Assembly: GCA_029168955.1 (NCBI GenBank)
Contig: JAPDOI010001732.1
Span: 1-64,000 of the forward strand
Length of the DNA: 64,000 nucleotides
Direction of reading: 5' to 3'
From: Aplectana chamaeleonis
Taxonomy: Eukaryota; Nematoda; Chromadorea; Rhabditida; Cosmocercidae
How positions within the stretch are numbered: the first letter of the stretch is position 1; each line of letters begins with the position of its first letter. Below the pieces are notes generated by a model that ran no database searches, was not told where the DNA came from, and worked only from the letters and a program-made list of their open reading frames with translations. The position numbers and the translations under genes were made by a program. Shown in pieces: positions 1-15,000 of this stretch.

Positions 1-3000
1 GATCAAATCGCTGAAACACGTCGTAGGCTGTACTTTCGATGGGAAGGGACAGGGGAGTGACTAATGAAGTTTGTTACCTACCATTTCACATTAACTTCTT
101 TACTTCTTACTGCTTATCATATCAAGTGATATTATCAGTTGGTAGATCAAATCGCTAAAACACGTCATGGTAGGCCGTACTTCTCGATGGGAAGGGACAT
201 GGAAGTGATTAACAAGTATGTTCCCTACTGTTTCACATTAACTACTTTTTCTTTACTGCTTATCGTATGAAGTGATATGACTGGTTGGGAGATCAAATCG
301 CTGGAACACGTCGTAGGCTGTACTTTTCGATGGGAAGGGACAGGGGAAGTGACTAACAAGTTTGTTACCTACTATTTCACATTAACTACTTTACTTACTG
401 CTTATCATATCAAGTGATATTATCAGTTGGTAGATCAAATCGCTAAAACACGTCGTAGGCTGTAATTTTCGATGGGAAGGGACAGGGAAGTGACTAACAA
501 GTTTGTTACCTACTGCTCTTCACATTAACTACTTTTTTCTTACTGCTTATCATATCAAAAGATATGATCAGTTGGTAGATCAAATCGCTAAAACACGTCG
601 TAGGCGGTACTTTTCGATGGGAAGGGACAGGGGAAGTGACTAACAAGTTTGTTACCTACTGTTTCACGTCAACTACTTTACTTTTTTACTGCTTATCATA
701 TCAAGTGATATGATCAGTTGGTAGATCAAATCGCTAAAACACGTCGTAGGCGGTACTTTTTCGTGAGAGAAGGGATTAGGGAAGTGACGAACAAGTGTGT
801 TACCTACCGTTTCACATTAACTACTTTGTTTACTGCTTATCATATCAAGTGATATTTATCAGTTGGTAGATCAAATCACTAAAACACGTCGTAGGCCGTA
901 CTTTTCGTAGAGAAGGGACAGGGAAGTGACTAATGCTTTGTTACCTACTGTTTCACATTAACTGCTTTACTTACTGCTTACTCATATCAAGTGATATTAT
1001 CAGTTGGTAGATCAAATCGCTAAAACACGTCAGAAGCCGTACTTTTCGAAGGAAGGGACAGGGAAGTGACTAACAAGTTTGTTGCCTACTGTTTCACATT
1101 AACTACTTCGTTCTTAATGCTTATCATATCAAGTGATATTATCAGTTGGTAGATCAAATCGCTAAAAAAACACGTCGTAGGCCGTACTTCTCGATGTGGG
1201 AAGGGACAGGGGAAGCGGCTAACAAGTTTGTTACCCACTACTTCACTTCAACTTCTTTACTATACTTACTGCTTATCATATCAAGTGATATTATCATTTG
1301 GTAGATCAAATCGCTAAAAACACGTCGTAGGCTGTACTTTTCGATGGGAAGGGACAGGGCAGCGACCAAACAAGTTTGTTACCTACTGTTTCACATTAAC
1401 TCATTTACTTCTTAATGCTTATCGTATGAAGTGATATGATCGGTTGGGAGATCAAATCGCCGAAACACGTCGTAGGCTGTAATTTTCGATGGGAAGGGAC
1501 AGGGGAAGTGACTAACAATGTTTGTTACCTACTATTTCACATTAACTACTTTACTTCTTTACTGCTTATCACATCAAGTGATATTACATCCAGTTGGTAG
1601 ATCAAATCGTTAAAACACGTCGTAGGCTGTACTTTTCGATGGGAAGGACAGGGGAAGTGACTTACAAGAGTTTGTTATCTACCGTTTCACATTACCTACT
1701 TCACTTCTTACTGCTTATCATATATCAAAGTGATATTATCAGTTGGTAGATCAAATCGCTAAAACACGTCGTAGGCTGTAATTTTTGATGGGAAGGACGG
1801 AGACAAGGAAGTGACTAACAAGTTTGTTACCTACTGTTTCACATTAACTACTTTACTTCTTACTGCTTATCATATCAAGTGATATTATCAGTTGGTAGAT
1901 CAAATCGTTAAAACACGTCGTAGGCTGTAGAGTTCGCGCAATCATTCTAGTCTGATGAATGGACAGTGCTGCGACGGTAGATCACCTCGCGCGAATCGAA
2001 CCCCCATTCTCCAGTGAGGCCGCCAACCCCGCACGGCCAGCCGCCTGATCCATGCGTCAGACTAAAATGAAAGCGGAAACCATACTTTTCGATGGGAAGG
2101 GACAGGGGAAGTGACTAACAAGTTTGTTACCTACTGTTTCACATTAACTACTTTACTTCTTACTGCTTATCATATCAAGTGATATTATCAGTTGGTAGAT
2201 CAAATCGCTAAAACACGTCGTAGGCTGTACTTTTCGATGGGAAGGGACAGGGGAAGTGACCCTAACAAGTTTGTTACCTCACTGTTTCACATTAACTTCT
2301 TTACTTCTTACCGCTTATCATATCAAGTGATATTATCAGTTTTGGTAGGATCAAATCAGCTTCAAAACACGTCGTAGGCTTCGTACTTTTCGATGGGAAG
2401 GGACAGGGGAAGTGACTATACAAGTGTGTGTTACCTGCAACTGTTTCACGTCGATTAACTACTTTACTTCTTACTGCTTATCATATCAAGTGATATTGTC
2501 TATCAGCTGGTAGATCAAATCGCTTCATAAAACACGTCGTAGGCTGTACTTTTCGATGGGAAGGGGACAGGAAGTGACTAACAAGTTTGTTACCTACTGT
2601 TTCACATTAACTACTTTACTTCTTGCAACTGCTTATCATATCAAAGTGATATTATCCAGTTGGGAGTAGATCAAATCATCGCTGAAACACGTCGTGAGGC
2701 TGTACTCTTTTCGATGGGAAGGGACAGGGGGAGTGACTAACAAGTTTGTTACCTACTGTTTCACATTGCACTACTTTACTTCTTACTGCTTATCATATCA
2801 AGTGATATTATCAGTTGGTAGATCAAATCGCTTCAAAAACACGTCGTAGGCTGTACTCGATGGGGAAGGGACAAGGGAAGTGACTAACAAGTTTGTTACC
2901 TACTGTTTCACATTAACTACTTTTTTTCTTACTGCTTATCTCATATCAAGTGATATTATCGGTTGGGAGATCAAATCGCTGAAACACGTCGTAGGCTGTA

Positions 3001-6000
3001 CTTTTCGATGGGGAAGGGACAGAGGGAGTGACTAACAAGTTTGTTACCTACTGTTTCCCACATTAACTACTTTACTTCTTACTGCTTATCATATCAAGTG
3101 ATATTATCAGTTGGTAGATCAAATCGCTAAAACACGTCGTAGGCTGTACTTTTCGATCGGGAAGGGACAGGGGAAGTGACTAACAAGTTTGTTACCTACT
3201 GTTTCACATTAACTACTTTTACTTCTTACTGCTTATCGTATTCAAGTGATATTATCAGTTGGTAGATCAAATCGCTAAAAGACGTAGTAGGCTGTACTTT
3301 TCGATGGAAAGGGACAGGGAAGTGACTAACAAGTTTATTACCTACTGGATCACATTAACTACTTTACTGCTTACTGCTTATCATATCAAGTGATATTATC
3401 AGTTGATAGATCAAATCAACTAACACACGTCGTAGGCTGTACTTTTCGATGGGAAGGGACAGGGAAGTGACTAACAAGTTTAGTTACCTACTGTTTCACA
3501 TTAACTACTTTACTTCTTACTGCTTATCATATCAAGTGATATTATCAGTTGGTAGATCAAATCGCTAAAACACGTCGTAGGCTGTACTTTTCGTATGGAA
3601 GGGACAGGGAAGTGACTAACAAGTTTGTTACCTACTGTTTCACATTAACTACTTTACTTCTTACTGCTTATCATATCAAGTGATATTATCAGTTGGTAGA
3701 TCAAATCGCCAAACACGTCGTAGGCTGTACTTTTCGTATGGGAAGTGGACAGGAAGTGACTAACAAGTTTGTTACTACCTACTGTTTCACATTAATAACT
3801 ACTTTACTTCTTACCGCTTATCATATATCAAGTGATATTATCAGTTGGGTAGATCAAATCGCTAAAACACGTCGTAGGCTGTAACTTTTCGATGGGAAGG
3901 GACAGGGCGAAGTGACTATAGAATAAGTTTGTTACTCTACTGTTTCACATTAACTACTTCTTGACTTCTTACTGCTTATCATATCAAGTGATATTATCAG
4001 TTGGTAGATCAAATCGCTAAAACACGTCGTAGGCCGTACTTTTCGATGGGAAGGGACAGGGAAGTGACTAACAAGTTTGTTACCTACTGTTTCACACATT
4101 AACTTGCTTTACTTCTTACTGCTTATCATATCAAGTGATATTATCAGTTGGTAGATCAAATCGCTAAAACACGTCGTAGGCTGTAATTTTTCGATGGGAA
4201 GGGACAGGGAAGTGACTAACAAGTTTGTTACCTACTGTTTCACATTAACTACTTTACTTCTTACTGCTTATCATATCAAGTGATATTATCAGTTGGTAGA
4301 TCAAATCGCTTGAAACACGTCGTAGGCTGTACTTTCTCGATGGGAAGGGACAGGGAAGTGACTAACAAGTTTGTTACCTACTGTTTCACATTAACTACTT
4401 TACTTCTTACTGCTTATCAGTATCACAGTGATATTATCAGTTGGTAGATCAAATCACAAAACACGTCGTAGGCTGTACTTTTCGATGGGAAGGGACAAGG
4501 GAAGTGACTAACAAGTTTGTTACCTACCTGTTTCACATTAACTACTTTACTTCTTACTGCTTATCATATCAAAGTGATATTATCAGTTGGTAGATCAAAT
4601 CGCTAAAACACGTCGTAGGCTGTACTTTTCGATGGAAGGACAAGGGAAGTGACTAACAAGTTTGTTACCTACTGTTTCACATTAACTACTTTTTTTCTTA
4701 CTGCTTATCATATCAAGTGATACTATCAGTTGGTAGATCAAATCGTTGAAACACGTCGTAGGCTGTACTTTTCGATGGGAAGGGACAGTGGGAAGTGACT
4801 ACCAAGTTTGTTACCTCCTGTTTCACTTTACCTACTTTACTTCTTACTGCTTATCATATCAAGTGATATTATCAGTTGGTAGATCAAATCGCTAAAACAC
4901 GTCGTAGGCTGTACTTTTCGATGGGAAGGGACAGGGGAAGTGACTAACAAGTTTGTTACCTACTGTTTCACATTAACTACTTTACTTCTTACTGCTTATC
5001 ATATCAAGTGATATTATCAGTTGGTAGATCAAATCGCTAAAACACGTCGTAGGCTGTAACTTTTTCGATGGGAAGGGACAGGGAAGTGACGAACAAGTGT
5101 GTTACCTACTGTTTTCACATTAACTACTTTACTTCTTACTGCTTATCATATCAAGTGATATTATCAGTTGGTGATCAAATCGCTAAACACGTCGTAGGCT
5201 GTACTCTTTCGATGGGAAGGGACAGGGAAGTGACTAACAAGTTTGTTACCTACTGTTTCACATTAACTACTTTACTTCTTACTGCTTATCATATCAGAAG
5301 TGATATTATCAGTTGGTAGATCAAATCAAGCAAACACGTCGTAGGCTGTACTTTTCTGATGGGAAGGGACAGGGCGTGACTAACAAGTTTGTTACCTACT
5401 GTTTCACATTAACTACTTTACTTCTTACTGCTTATCATATCAAGTGATATTATCAGTTGGTAGATCAAATCGCTAAAAACACGTCGTAGGCTGTACTTTT
5501 TCGTAGAGAAGGACAGGGAAGTGATTTAGCTCAAGTTTGTTACCTACTGTTTCACATCAACTACTTTACTTCTTACTGCTGATCATATCAAGTGATATTA
5601 TCAGTTGCTAGATGAAATCGCTAAAACACGTCGTAGGCTGTACTTTTCGATGGGAAGGGACAGCATAAGTGACTAACAAGTTTGTTACCTACTGTTTCAC
5701 ATTAACTACTTTACTTCTTACTGCTTATCATATCAAGTGATATTATCAGTTGCTAGATGAAATCGCTAAAACACGTTGTAGGCTGTATTTTTCCGTAGGG
5801 AAGGGACAGGGGAAGTGACTAAAGAGTTTGTTACCTACTGTTTGACATTAACTACTTCACTTCTTACTGCTTATCATTTCAAGTGATATTATCAGTTGGT
5901 AGATCAAATCGCTAAAACACGTCGTAGGCTGTACTTTTCGATGGGAAGGGACAGGGAAGTGACTAACAAGTTTGTTACCTACTACTTCACATTTCAACTA

Positions 6001-9000
6001 CTTTACTTCTTACTGCTTATCATATCAAGTGATATTATCAGTTGGTAGATCAAATCGCTAAAACACGTCGTAGGCGCTGTACTTTTCGATGGGAAGGGAC
6101 AAGGGAAGTAGACTAACAAGTTTGTTACCTACTGTTTCACATTAACTACTTTACTTCTTACTGCTTATCATATCAAGTGATATTAATCGGTTGGTAGATC
6201 AAATCGTTTGAAACACGTCGTAGGCTGTACTTTTCGATGGGAAGGGACAGGGAAGTGACTAACAAGTTTGTTACCTACTATTTCACATTAACTACTTTAC
6301 TTCTTACTGCTTATCATATCAAGTGATATTATCAGTTGGTAGATCAAATCGCTAAAACACGTCGTAGGCTGTACTTTTCGATGGGAAGGACAGGGAAGTG
6401 ACTAACAAGTTTGTTACCTACTGTTTCACATTACCTACTTTTCTCTACTGCTTATCATATCAAGTGATATTATCAGTTGGTAGATCAAATCGCTAAAACA
6501 CGTCATCGTAGGCTGTACTTTTCGATGGGAAGGACAGTAGTGACTAACAAGTTTTTTACCCACTGTTTCAATATTTAACTGCTTTACTTCTTACTGCTTA
6601 TCATTCATCAAGTGATATTATCAGTTGGTAGATCAAATCGCTAAAACACGTCAGGCTGTACTTTTCGATGGGAAGGGACAGGGAAGTGACTAACAAGTTT
6701 GTTACCTACTGCTTCACATTAACTACTTTACTTCTTACTGCTTATCATATCAAGTGATATTATCAGTTGGTAGATCAAATCGCTAAAACACGTCGTAGGC
6801 TGTACTTTTTCGATGGGAAGGGACAAGGGAAGTGACTAACAAGTTTGTTACCTACTGTTTCACATTAACTACTTTACTTCTTACTGCTTATCATATCAAG
6901 TGATATTATCAGTTGGTAATTCAAATCGCTAAAACACGTCGTAGGCTGTACTTTTCGTAGAGAAGGGACAGGGAAGTGACGAATGGTCGTTGTTACCTAC
7001 TGTTTCATTAACTTCTTTACTTCTTACTGCTTTATCATATCAAGTGATATTACTAGTTTGGTAGATCAAATCGCTAAAACACGTCGTAGGCTGTACTTTT
7101 TCGTAGAGAAGGGACGCCAGGAAGTGACTAACAAGTGTGTTACCTACTGTTTCACATTAACTACTTTACTTCTTACTGCTTATCATATCAAGTGATATTA
7201 TCAGTTGGTAGATCAAATCACAAAACACGTCGTAGGCTGTACTTTCAAGATGGGGAATGGACAGGGGAAGTGACTAACAAGTTTGTTACCTACTGTTTCA
7301 CATTAACTACTTTACTTACTGCTTATCATATCAAGTGATATTATCAGTTGGTAGATCAAATCGCTAAAAACACGTCGTAGGCTGTACTTTTTCGATGGGA
7401 GGGACAGGGGAAGTGACTAACAAGTTCGTTACCTAAGGTTTCACATCAACTACTTTACTTCTTACTGTTTATCATATCAAGTGATATTATCAGTTGGTAG
7501 ATCAAATCAAGCTAAACACGTCGTAGGCTGTACTTTTCTCGATGGGAGGGACAGGGGAAGTGACTAACAAGTTTGTTACCTACTGTTTCACATTAACTAC
7601 TTTACTTACTGCTTATCATATCAAGTGATATTATCAGTTGGTAGATCAAATCGCTAAAACACGTCGTAGGCTGTACTTTTCGATGGAAGGACAAGGGAAG
7701 TGACTAACAAGTTTTGTTACCTACTGTTTCACATTAACTACTTTACCTCTTACTGCTTATCATATCAAGTGATATTATCAGTTGGTAGATCAAATCGCTA
7801 AAACACGTCGTAGGCTGTACTTTTCGATGGGAAGGGACAGGAAGTGGCTAACAAGTTTGTTACCTACTGTTTCACATTAACTACTTTACTTCTTACTGCT
7901 TATCATATCAAGTGATATTATCAGTTGGTAGATCAAATCGCTAAAAACACGTCGTAGGCTGTACTTTTCGATGGGAAGGGACAAGGGAAGTGACTAACAA
8001 GTTTGTTACCTACTGTTTCACATTAACTACTTTTTTTCTTACTGCTTATCATATCAAGCGATATTATCAGCTGTGGAGATCAAATCGCTAAAACACGTCG
8101 TAGGCTGTACTTTTCGATGGGAAGGGACAGGGAAGTGACTAACAAGTTTGTTAGCCTACTGTTTCACATTAACTACTTTACTTCTTACTGCTTATCATAT
8201 CAAGTGATATTATCAGTTGGTAGATCAAATCGCTAAAACACGTCGTAGGCTGTACTTTTCGATGGGAAGGGACAGGGAAGTGACTAAACAAGTTTGTTAC
8301 CTACTGTTTCACATTAACTACTTTACTTCTTACTGCTTATCATATCAAGTGATATTATCAGTTGGTAGATCAAATCGCTAAAACACGTCGTAGGCTGTAC
8401 TTTTCGATGGGAAGGGACAAGGGAAGTGACTAACAAGTTTGTTGTTACCTACTGTTTCACATTAACTACTTTACTTCTTACTGCTTATCATATCAAGTGA
8501 TATTATCAGTTGGTAGATCAAATCGCTAAAACACGTCGTAGGCTGTACTTTTCGATGGGAAGGGACAGGGAAGTGACTAACAAGTTTGTTACCTACTGTT
8601 TCACATTAACTACTTTACTTACTGCTTATCATATCAAGTGATATTATCAGTTGGTAGATCAAATCGCTAAAACACGTCGTAGGCTGTACTTTTCTTCTTC
8701 GATGGGAAGGACAGGGAAGTGACTAACAAGTTTGTTACCTACTGTTTCACATTAACTACTTTACTTCTTACTGCTTATCATATCAAGTGATATTATCAGT
8801 TGGTAGATCAAACCGCTAAAACACGTCGTAGGCTGTACTTTTCGATAGAAGGGACAGGGAAGTGACTTAACAAGTTTGTTACCTACCGTTTCACATTAAC
8901 TACTTTACTTACCGCTTATCATATCAAGTGATATTATCAGTTGGTAGATCAAATCGCTAAAACACGTCGTAGGCTGTACTTTTCGATGGGAAGGGACAGG

Positions 9001-12000
9001 GGAAGTGACGAACAAGTTTGTTACCTACTGTTTCACATTAACTACTTTACTTACTGCTTATCATATCAAGTGATATTATCAGTTGGTAGATCAAATCGCT
9101 AAAACACGTCGTAGGCTGTACTTTTTCGTAAAGAAGGGACAGGGGAAGTGACTAACAAGTTTGTTACCTACTGTTTCACATTAACTGCTTTACTTCTTAC
9201 TGCTTCATCATATCAAGTGATATTATCAGTTGGTAGATTAAATCGCTAAAACACGTCGTAGGCTGTACTTTTTTCGATGGGAAGGGACAGGGAAGTGACT
9301 AACAAGTTTGTTGCCTACTGTTTCACATTAACTACTTTACTTCTTACTGCTTATCATATCAAGTGATATTATCAGTTGGTAGATCAAATCGCTAAAAACA
9401 CGTCGTAGGCTGTACTTTTCGATGGGAAGGGACAGGGAAGTGACTAACAAGTTTGTTACCTACTGTTTAACATTAACTACTTCACTTATTACTGCTTATC
9501 ATAACAAGTGATATTATCAGTTGGTAGATCAAATCGCTAAAACACGTCGTAGGCTGTACTTTTCGATAGGAAGGGACAGGGGAAGTGACTAACAAGTTGG
9601 TTACTTACTGTTTCACATTAACTACTTTACTTCTTATTGCTTATCATATCAAGTAATATTATCAGTTGGTAGATCAAATCGCTAAACACGTTGTAGGCTG
9701 TACTTTTTCGTAGGGAAGGGACAGGGGAAGTGACTGACATGTTTGTTACTTAATGTTTCACATTAACTACTTAACTTCTTACTGCTTGTCATATCATGTG
9801 ATATTATCAGTTGGTAGATCAAATCGCTAAAACACGTTGTAGGCTGTACTTTTCGATGGGAAGGGACAGGGAAGTGACTAACAAGTTTGTTACTCACTGT
9901 TTCACATTAACTACTTTACTTCTTACTGCTTATCATATCAGGTGATATTATCAGTTGGTAGATCAAATCGCTAAAACACGTCGTAGGCTGTACTTTTCGA
10001 AGGGAAGGGACAGGGGAAGTGACTAACAAGTTTGTTACCTACTGTTTCACATTAACTACTTTACTTCTTACTGCTTATCATATCAAGTGATATTATCAGT
10101 TGGTAGACCAAATCGCTAAAACACGTCGTAGGCTGTACTTTTCGATGGGAAGGGACTGGGGAAGTGACTAACAAGTTTGTTACCTACTGTTTCACATTAA
10201 CTACTTTACTTCTTACTGCTTATCATATCGAATGATACTATCAGTTGGTCGATCAAATCGCTAAAACACGTCGTAGACTGTACTTTTCAATGGGAAGGGA
10301 CAGGGGAAGTGACTAGCAAGTTTGTTACCTACTGTTTCACATTAACTACTTTTTTTCTTACTGCTTATCATATCAAGTGATACTATCAGTTGGTAGATCA
10401 AATAGCTAAAACACGTCGTAGGCTGTACTTTTCGATGGGAAGGGACAGGGGAAGTGACCAACAAGTTTGTTACCTACTGTTTCATATTAACTACTTTACT
10501 TCTTACTGCTTATCATATCAAGTGATATTATCAGTTGGTAGATCAAATCGCTAAAACACGTCGTAGGCTGTACTTTTCGATTTGAAGGGAGAGGGGAAGT
10601 GACTAACAGGTTTGTTACCTACTGTTTCACATTAACTGCTTTACTTCTTACTGCTTATCATATCAAGTGATATTATCAGTTGGTAGATCAAATCGCTAAA
10701 ACACGTCGTAGGCTGTACTTTTCGATGGGAAGGGACAGGGGAAGTGACTAACAAGTTTGTTACCTACTGTTTCACATTAACTACTTTACTTCTTACTGCT
10801 TATCATATCAAGTGATATTATCAGTTGGTAGATCAAATCGCTAAAACACGTCGTAGGCTGTACTTTTCGATGGGAAGGGACAGGGGAAGTGACTAACAAG
10901 TTTGTTACCTACTGTTTCACATTAACTACTTTACTTCTTACTGCTTATCATATCAAGTGATATTATCAGTTGGTAGATCAAATCGCTAAAACACGTCGTA
11001 GGCTGTACTTTTCGATGGGAAGGGACAGGGGAAGTGACTAACAAGTTTGTTACCTACTGTTTCACATTAACTACTTTACTTCTTACTGCTTATCATATCA
11101 AGTGATATTATCAGTTGGTAGATCAAATCGCTAAAACACGTCGTAGGCTGTACTTTTTCGTAGAGAAGGGACAGGGGAAGTGACTAACAAGTTTGTTACC
11201 TACTGTTTCACATTGACTACTTTCCTCATTACTGCTTATCATATCAAGTGATATTATCAGTTGGTAGATCAAACCGCTAAAACACGTCGTAGGCTGTACT
11301 TTTTCGTAGGGAAGGGAGAGGGGAAGTGACTAACAAGTTTGTTACCTACTGTTTCACATTAACTACTTTACTTCTTACTGCTTATCTTATCAAACTGAGA
11401 TTATCAGTTGGTAGATCAAATCCCTAAAACACGTCGTTAGCAGTACTTTTCGATGGGAAGGGACAGGGGAAGTGACTAACAAGTTTGTTACCTACTGTTT
11501 CACATTAACTGCTTTACTTCTTACTGCTTATCATATCAAGTGATATTATCAGTTGGTAGATCAAATCGCTAAAACACGTCGTAGGCTGTACTTTTCGATG
11601 GGAAGGGACAGGGGAAGTGACTAACAAGTTTGTTACCTACTGTTTCACATTACCTACTTTACTTCTTACTGCTTATCATATCAAGTGATATTATCAGTTG
11701 GTAGATCAAATCGCTAAAACACGTCGTAGGCTGTACTTTTCGATGGGAAGGGACAGGGGAAGTGACTCACAAGTTTGTTACCTACTGTTTCACATTAACT
11801 ACTTTACTTCTTACTGCTTATCATATCAAGTGATATTATCAGTTGGTAGATCAAATCGCTAAAACACGTCGTAGGCCGTACTTTTCCGTAGGGAAGGGAC
11901 AAGGGAAGTGAATAACGAGTTTGTTGTTTACTGTTACACATTGACTACTTTCCTTCCTACTGCTTATCATATCAACTTATAATATCAGTTGGTAGATCAA

Positions 12001-15000
12001 ATCGCTAAAACACGTCGTAGGCTGTACTTTTTCGTAGGGAAGGGACAGGGGAAGTGACTAACAAGTTTGTTACCTACTGTTTCACATTAACTACTTTACT
12101 TCTTACTGCTTATCATATCAAGTGATATTATCAGTTGGTAGATCAAATCGGTAAAACACGTCGTAGGCTGTACTTTTTCGATGGGAAGGGACAGGGAAGT
12201 GACTAACAAGTTTGTTACCACTGTTTCACATTAACTACTTTACTTCTTACTGCTTATCATATCAAGTGATATTATCAGTTGGTAGATCAAATCGCTAAAA
12301 CACGTCGTAGGCTGTACTTTTTTGATGGCAAGGGAAAGGGGAAGTGACTAACAAGTTTGTTACCTACTGTTTCACATTAACTACTTTACTTCTTACTGCT
12401 TATCATATCAAGTGATATTATCAGTTGGTAGATCAAATCGCTAAAACACGTCGTAGGCTGTACTTTTCGATGGGAAGGGACAGGGGAAGTGACTAACAAG
12501 TTTGTTACCTACTGTTTCACATTAACTACTTTACTTCTTACTGCTTATCATATCAAGTGATATTATCAGTTGGTAGATCAAATCGCTAAACCACGTCGTA
12601 GGCTGTACTTTTTCGTAGAGAAGGGAGAGGGGAAGTGACTAACAAGTTTGTTACCTACTGTTTCACATTAACTACTTTACTTCTTACTGCTTATCATATC
12701 AAGTGATATTATCAGTTGGTAGATCAAATCGCTAAAACACGTCGTAGGCTGTACTTTTCGATGGGAAGGGACAGGGGAAGTGACTAACAAGTTTGTTACC
12801 TACTGTTTCACATTAACTGCTTTACTTCTTACTGCTTATCATATCAAGTGATATTATCAGTTGGTAGATCAAATCGCTAAAACACGTCGTAGGCTGTACT
12901 TTTCGATGGGAAGGGACAGGGGAAGTGACTAACAAGTTTGTTACCTACTGTTTCACATTAACTACTTTACTTCTTACTGCTTATCATATCAAGTGATATT
13001 ATCAGTTGGTAGATCAAATCGCTAAAACACGTCGTAGGCTGTACTTTTCGATGGGAAGGGACAGGGAAGTGACTAACAAGTTTGTTACCTACTGTTTCAC
13101 ATTAACTACTTTACTTCTTACTGATCATCATATCAAGTGATATTATCAGTTGGTAGATCAAATCGCTAAAAACACGTCGTAGGCTGTACTTTTCAATGGG
13201 AAGGGACAGGGAAGTGACTAACAAGTTTGTTACCTACTGTTTCACATTAACTACTTTACTTCTTACTGCTTATCATATCAAGTGATATTATCAGTTGGTA
13301 GATCAAATCGCTAAAACACGTCGTAGGCTGTACTTTTCGATGGGAAGGGACAGGGGAAGTGACTAACAAGTTTGTTACCTACTGTTTCACATTAACTACT
13401 TTACTTCTTACTGCTTATCATATCAAGTGATATTATCAGTTGGTAGATCAAATCGCTAAAACACGTCGTAGGCTGTACTTTTCGATGGGAAGGGACAGGG
13501 AAGTGACTAACAAGTTTGTTACCTACTGTTTCACATTATCTACTTTACTTCTTACTGCTTATCATATCAAGTGATATTATCAGTTGGTAGATCAAATCGC
13601 TAAAACACGTCGTAGGCTGTACTTTTCGATGGGAAGGGACAGAGGAAGTGACTAACAAGTTTGTTACCTACTGTTTCACATTAACTACTTTACTTCTTAC
13701 TGCTTATCATATCAAGTGATATTATCAGTTGGTAGATCAAATCGCTAAAACACGTCGTAGGCTGTACTTTTCGATGGGAAAGGACAGGAAGTGACTAACA
13801 AGTTTGTTACCTACTGTTTCACATTAACTACTTTACTTCTTACTGCTTATCATATCAAGTGATATTATCAGTTGGTAGATCAAATCGCTAAAACACGTCG
13901 TAGGCTGTACTTTTCGATGGGAAGGGACAGGGGAAGTGACTAACAAGTTTGTTACCTACTGTTTCACATTAACTACTTTACTTCTTACTGCTTATCATAT
14001 CAAGTGATATTATCAGTTGGTAGATCAAATCGCTAAAACACGTCGTAGGCTGTACTTTTCGATGGGAAGGGACAAGGAAAGTGACTAACAAGTTTGTTAC
14101 CTACTGTTTCACATTAACTACTTTACTTCTTACTGCTTATCATATCAAGTGATATTATCAGTTGGTAGATCAAATCGTTAAAACACGTTGTAGGCTATAC
14201 TTTTCGATGGGAAGGGACAGTGGAAGTGACTAACAAGTTTGTTACCTACTGTTTCACATTAACTACTTTACTTCTTACGGCTTATCATATCAACTGATAT
14301 TATCAGTTGGTAGATCAAATCGCTAAAACACGTCGTAGGCTGTACTTTTTCGATGGGAAGGGACAGTGGAAGTGACTAACAAGTTTGTTAGCTACCTACT
14401 GTTTCACATTAACTACTTTACTTCTTACTGCTTATCATAACAAGTGATATTATCAGTTGGTAGATCAAATCGCTAAAACACGTCGTAGGCTGTACTTTTC
14501 GATAGGAAGGGACAGGGGAAGTGACTAACAAGTTGGTTACTTACTGTTTCACATTAACTACTTTACTTCTTACTGATTATCATATCAAGTGATATTATCA
14601 GTTGGTAGATCAAATCGCCAAAACACGTCGTAGGCTGTACTTTTCGATGAAGGACAGGGGACAGTGACTAACAAGTGACTACCTACTGTTTCACATCAAC
14701 TGCTTTATCTACTGCTCATATCAAGTGATATTATCAGTTGATCAGACATCGCAAAACACGTCAGGCTGTACTTTTCGATGGGAAGCAGAGAAGGGAGGTG
14801 GGAAGGATCTACCTACTGTTTCACATTAACTATTTTACTTACTGCTTATCATATCAAGTGATATTATCCAGTTGGTAGATCAAATCGCTAAAACACGTCG
14901 TAGGCTGTACTTTTCGTAGAGAAGGGACAGGGAAGTGACTAACAAGTTTGTTACCTACTGTTTCACATTAACTGCTTTACTTCTTACTGCTTATCATATC

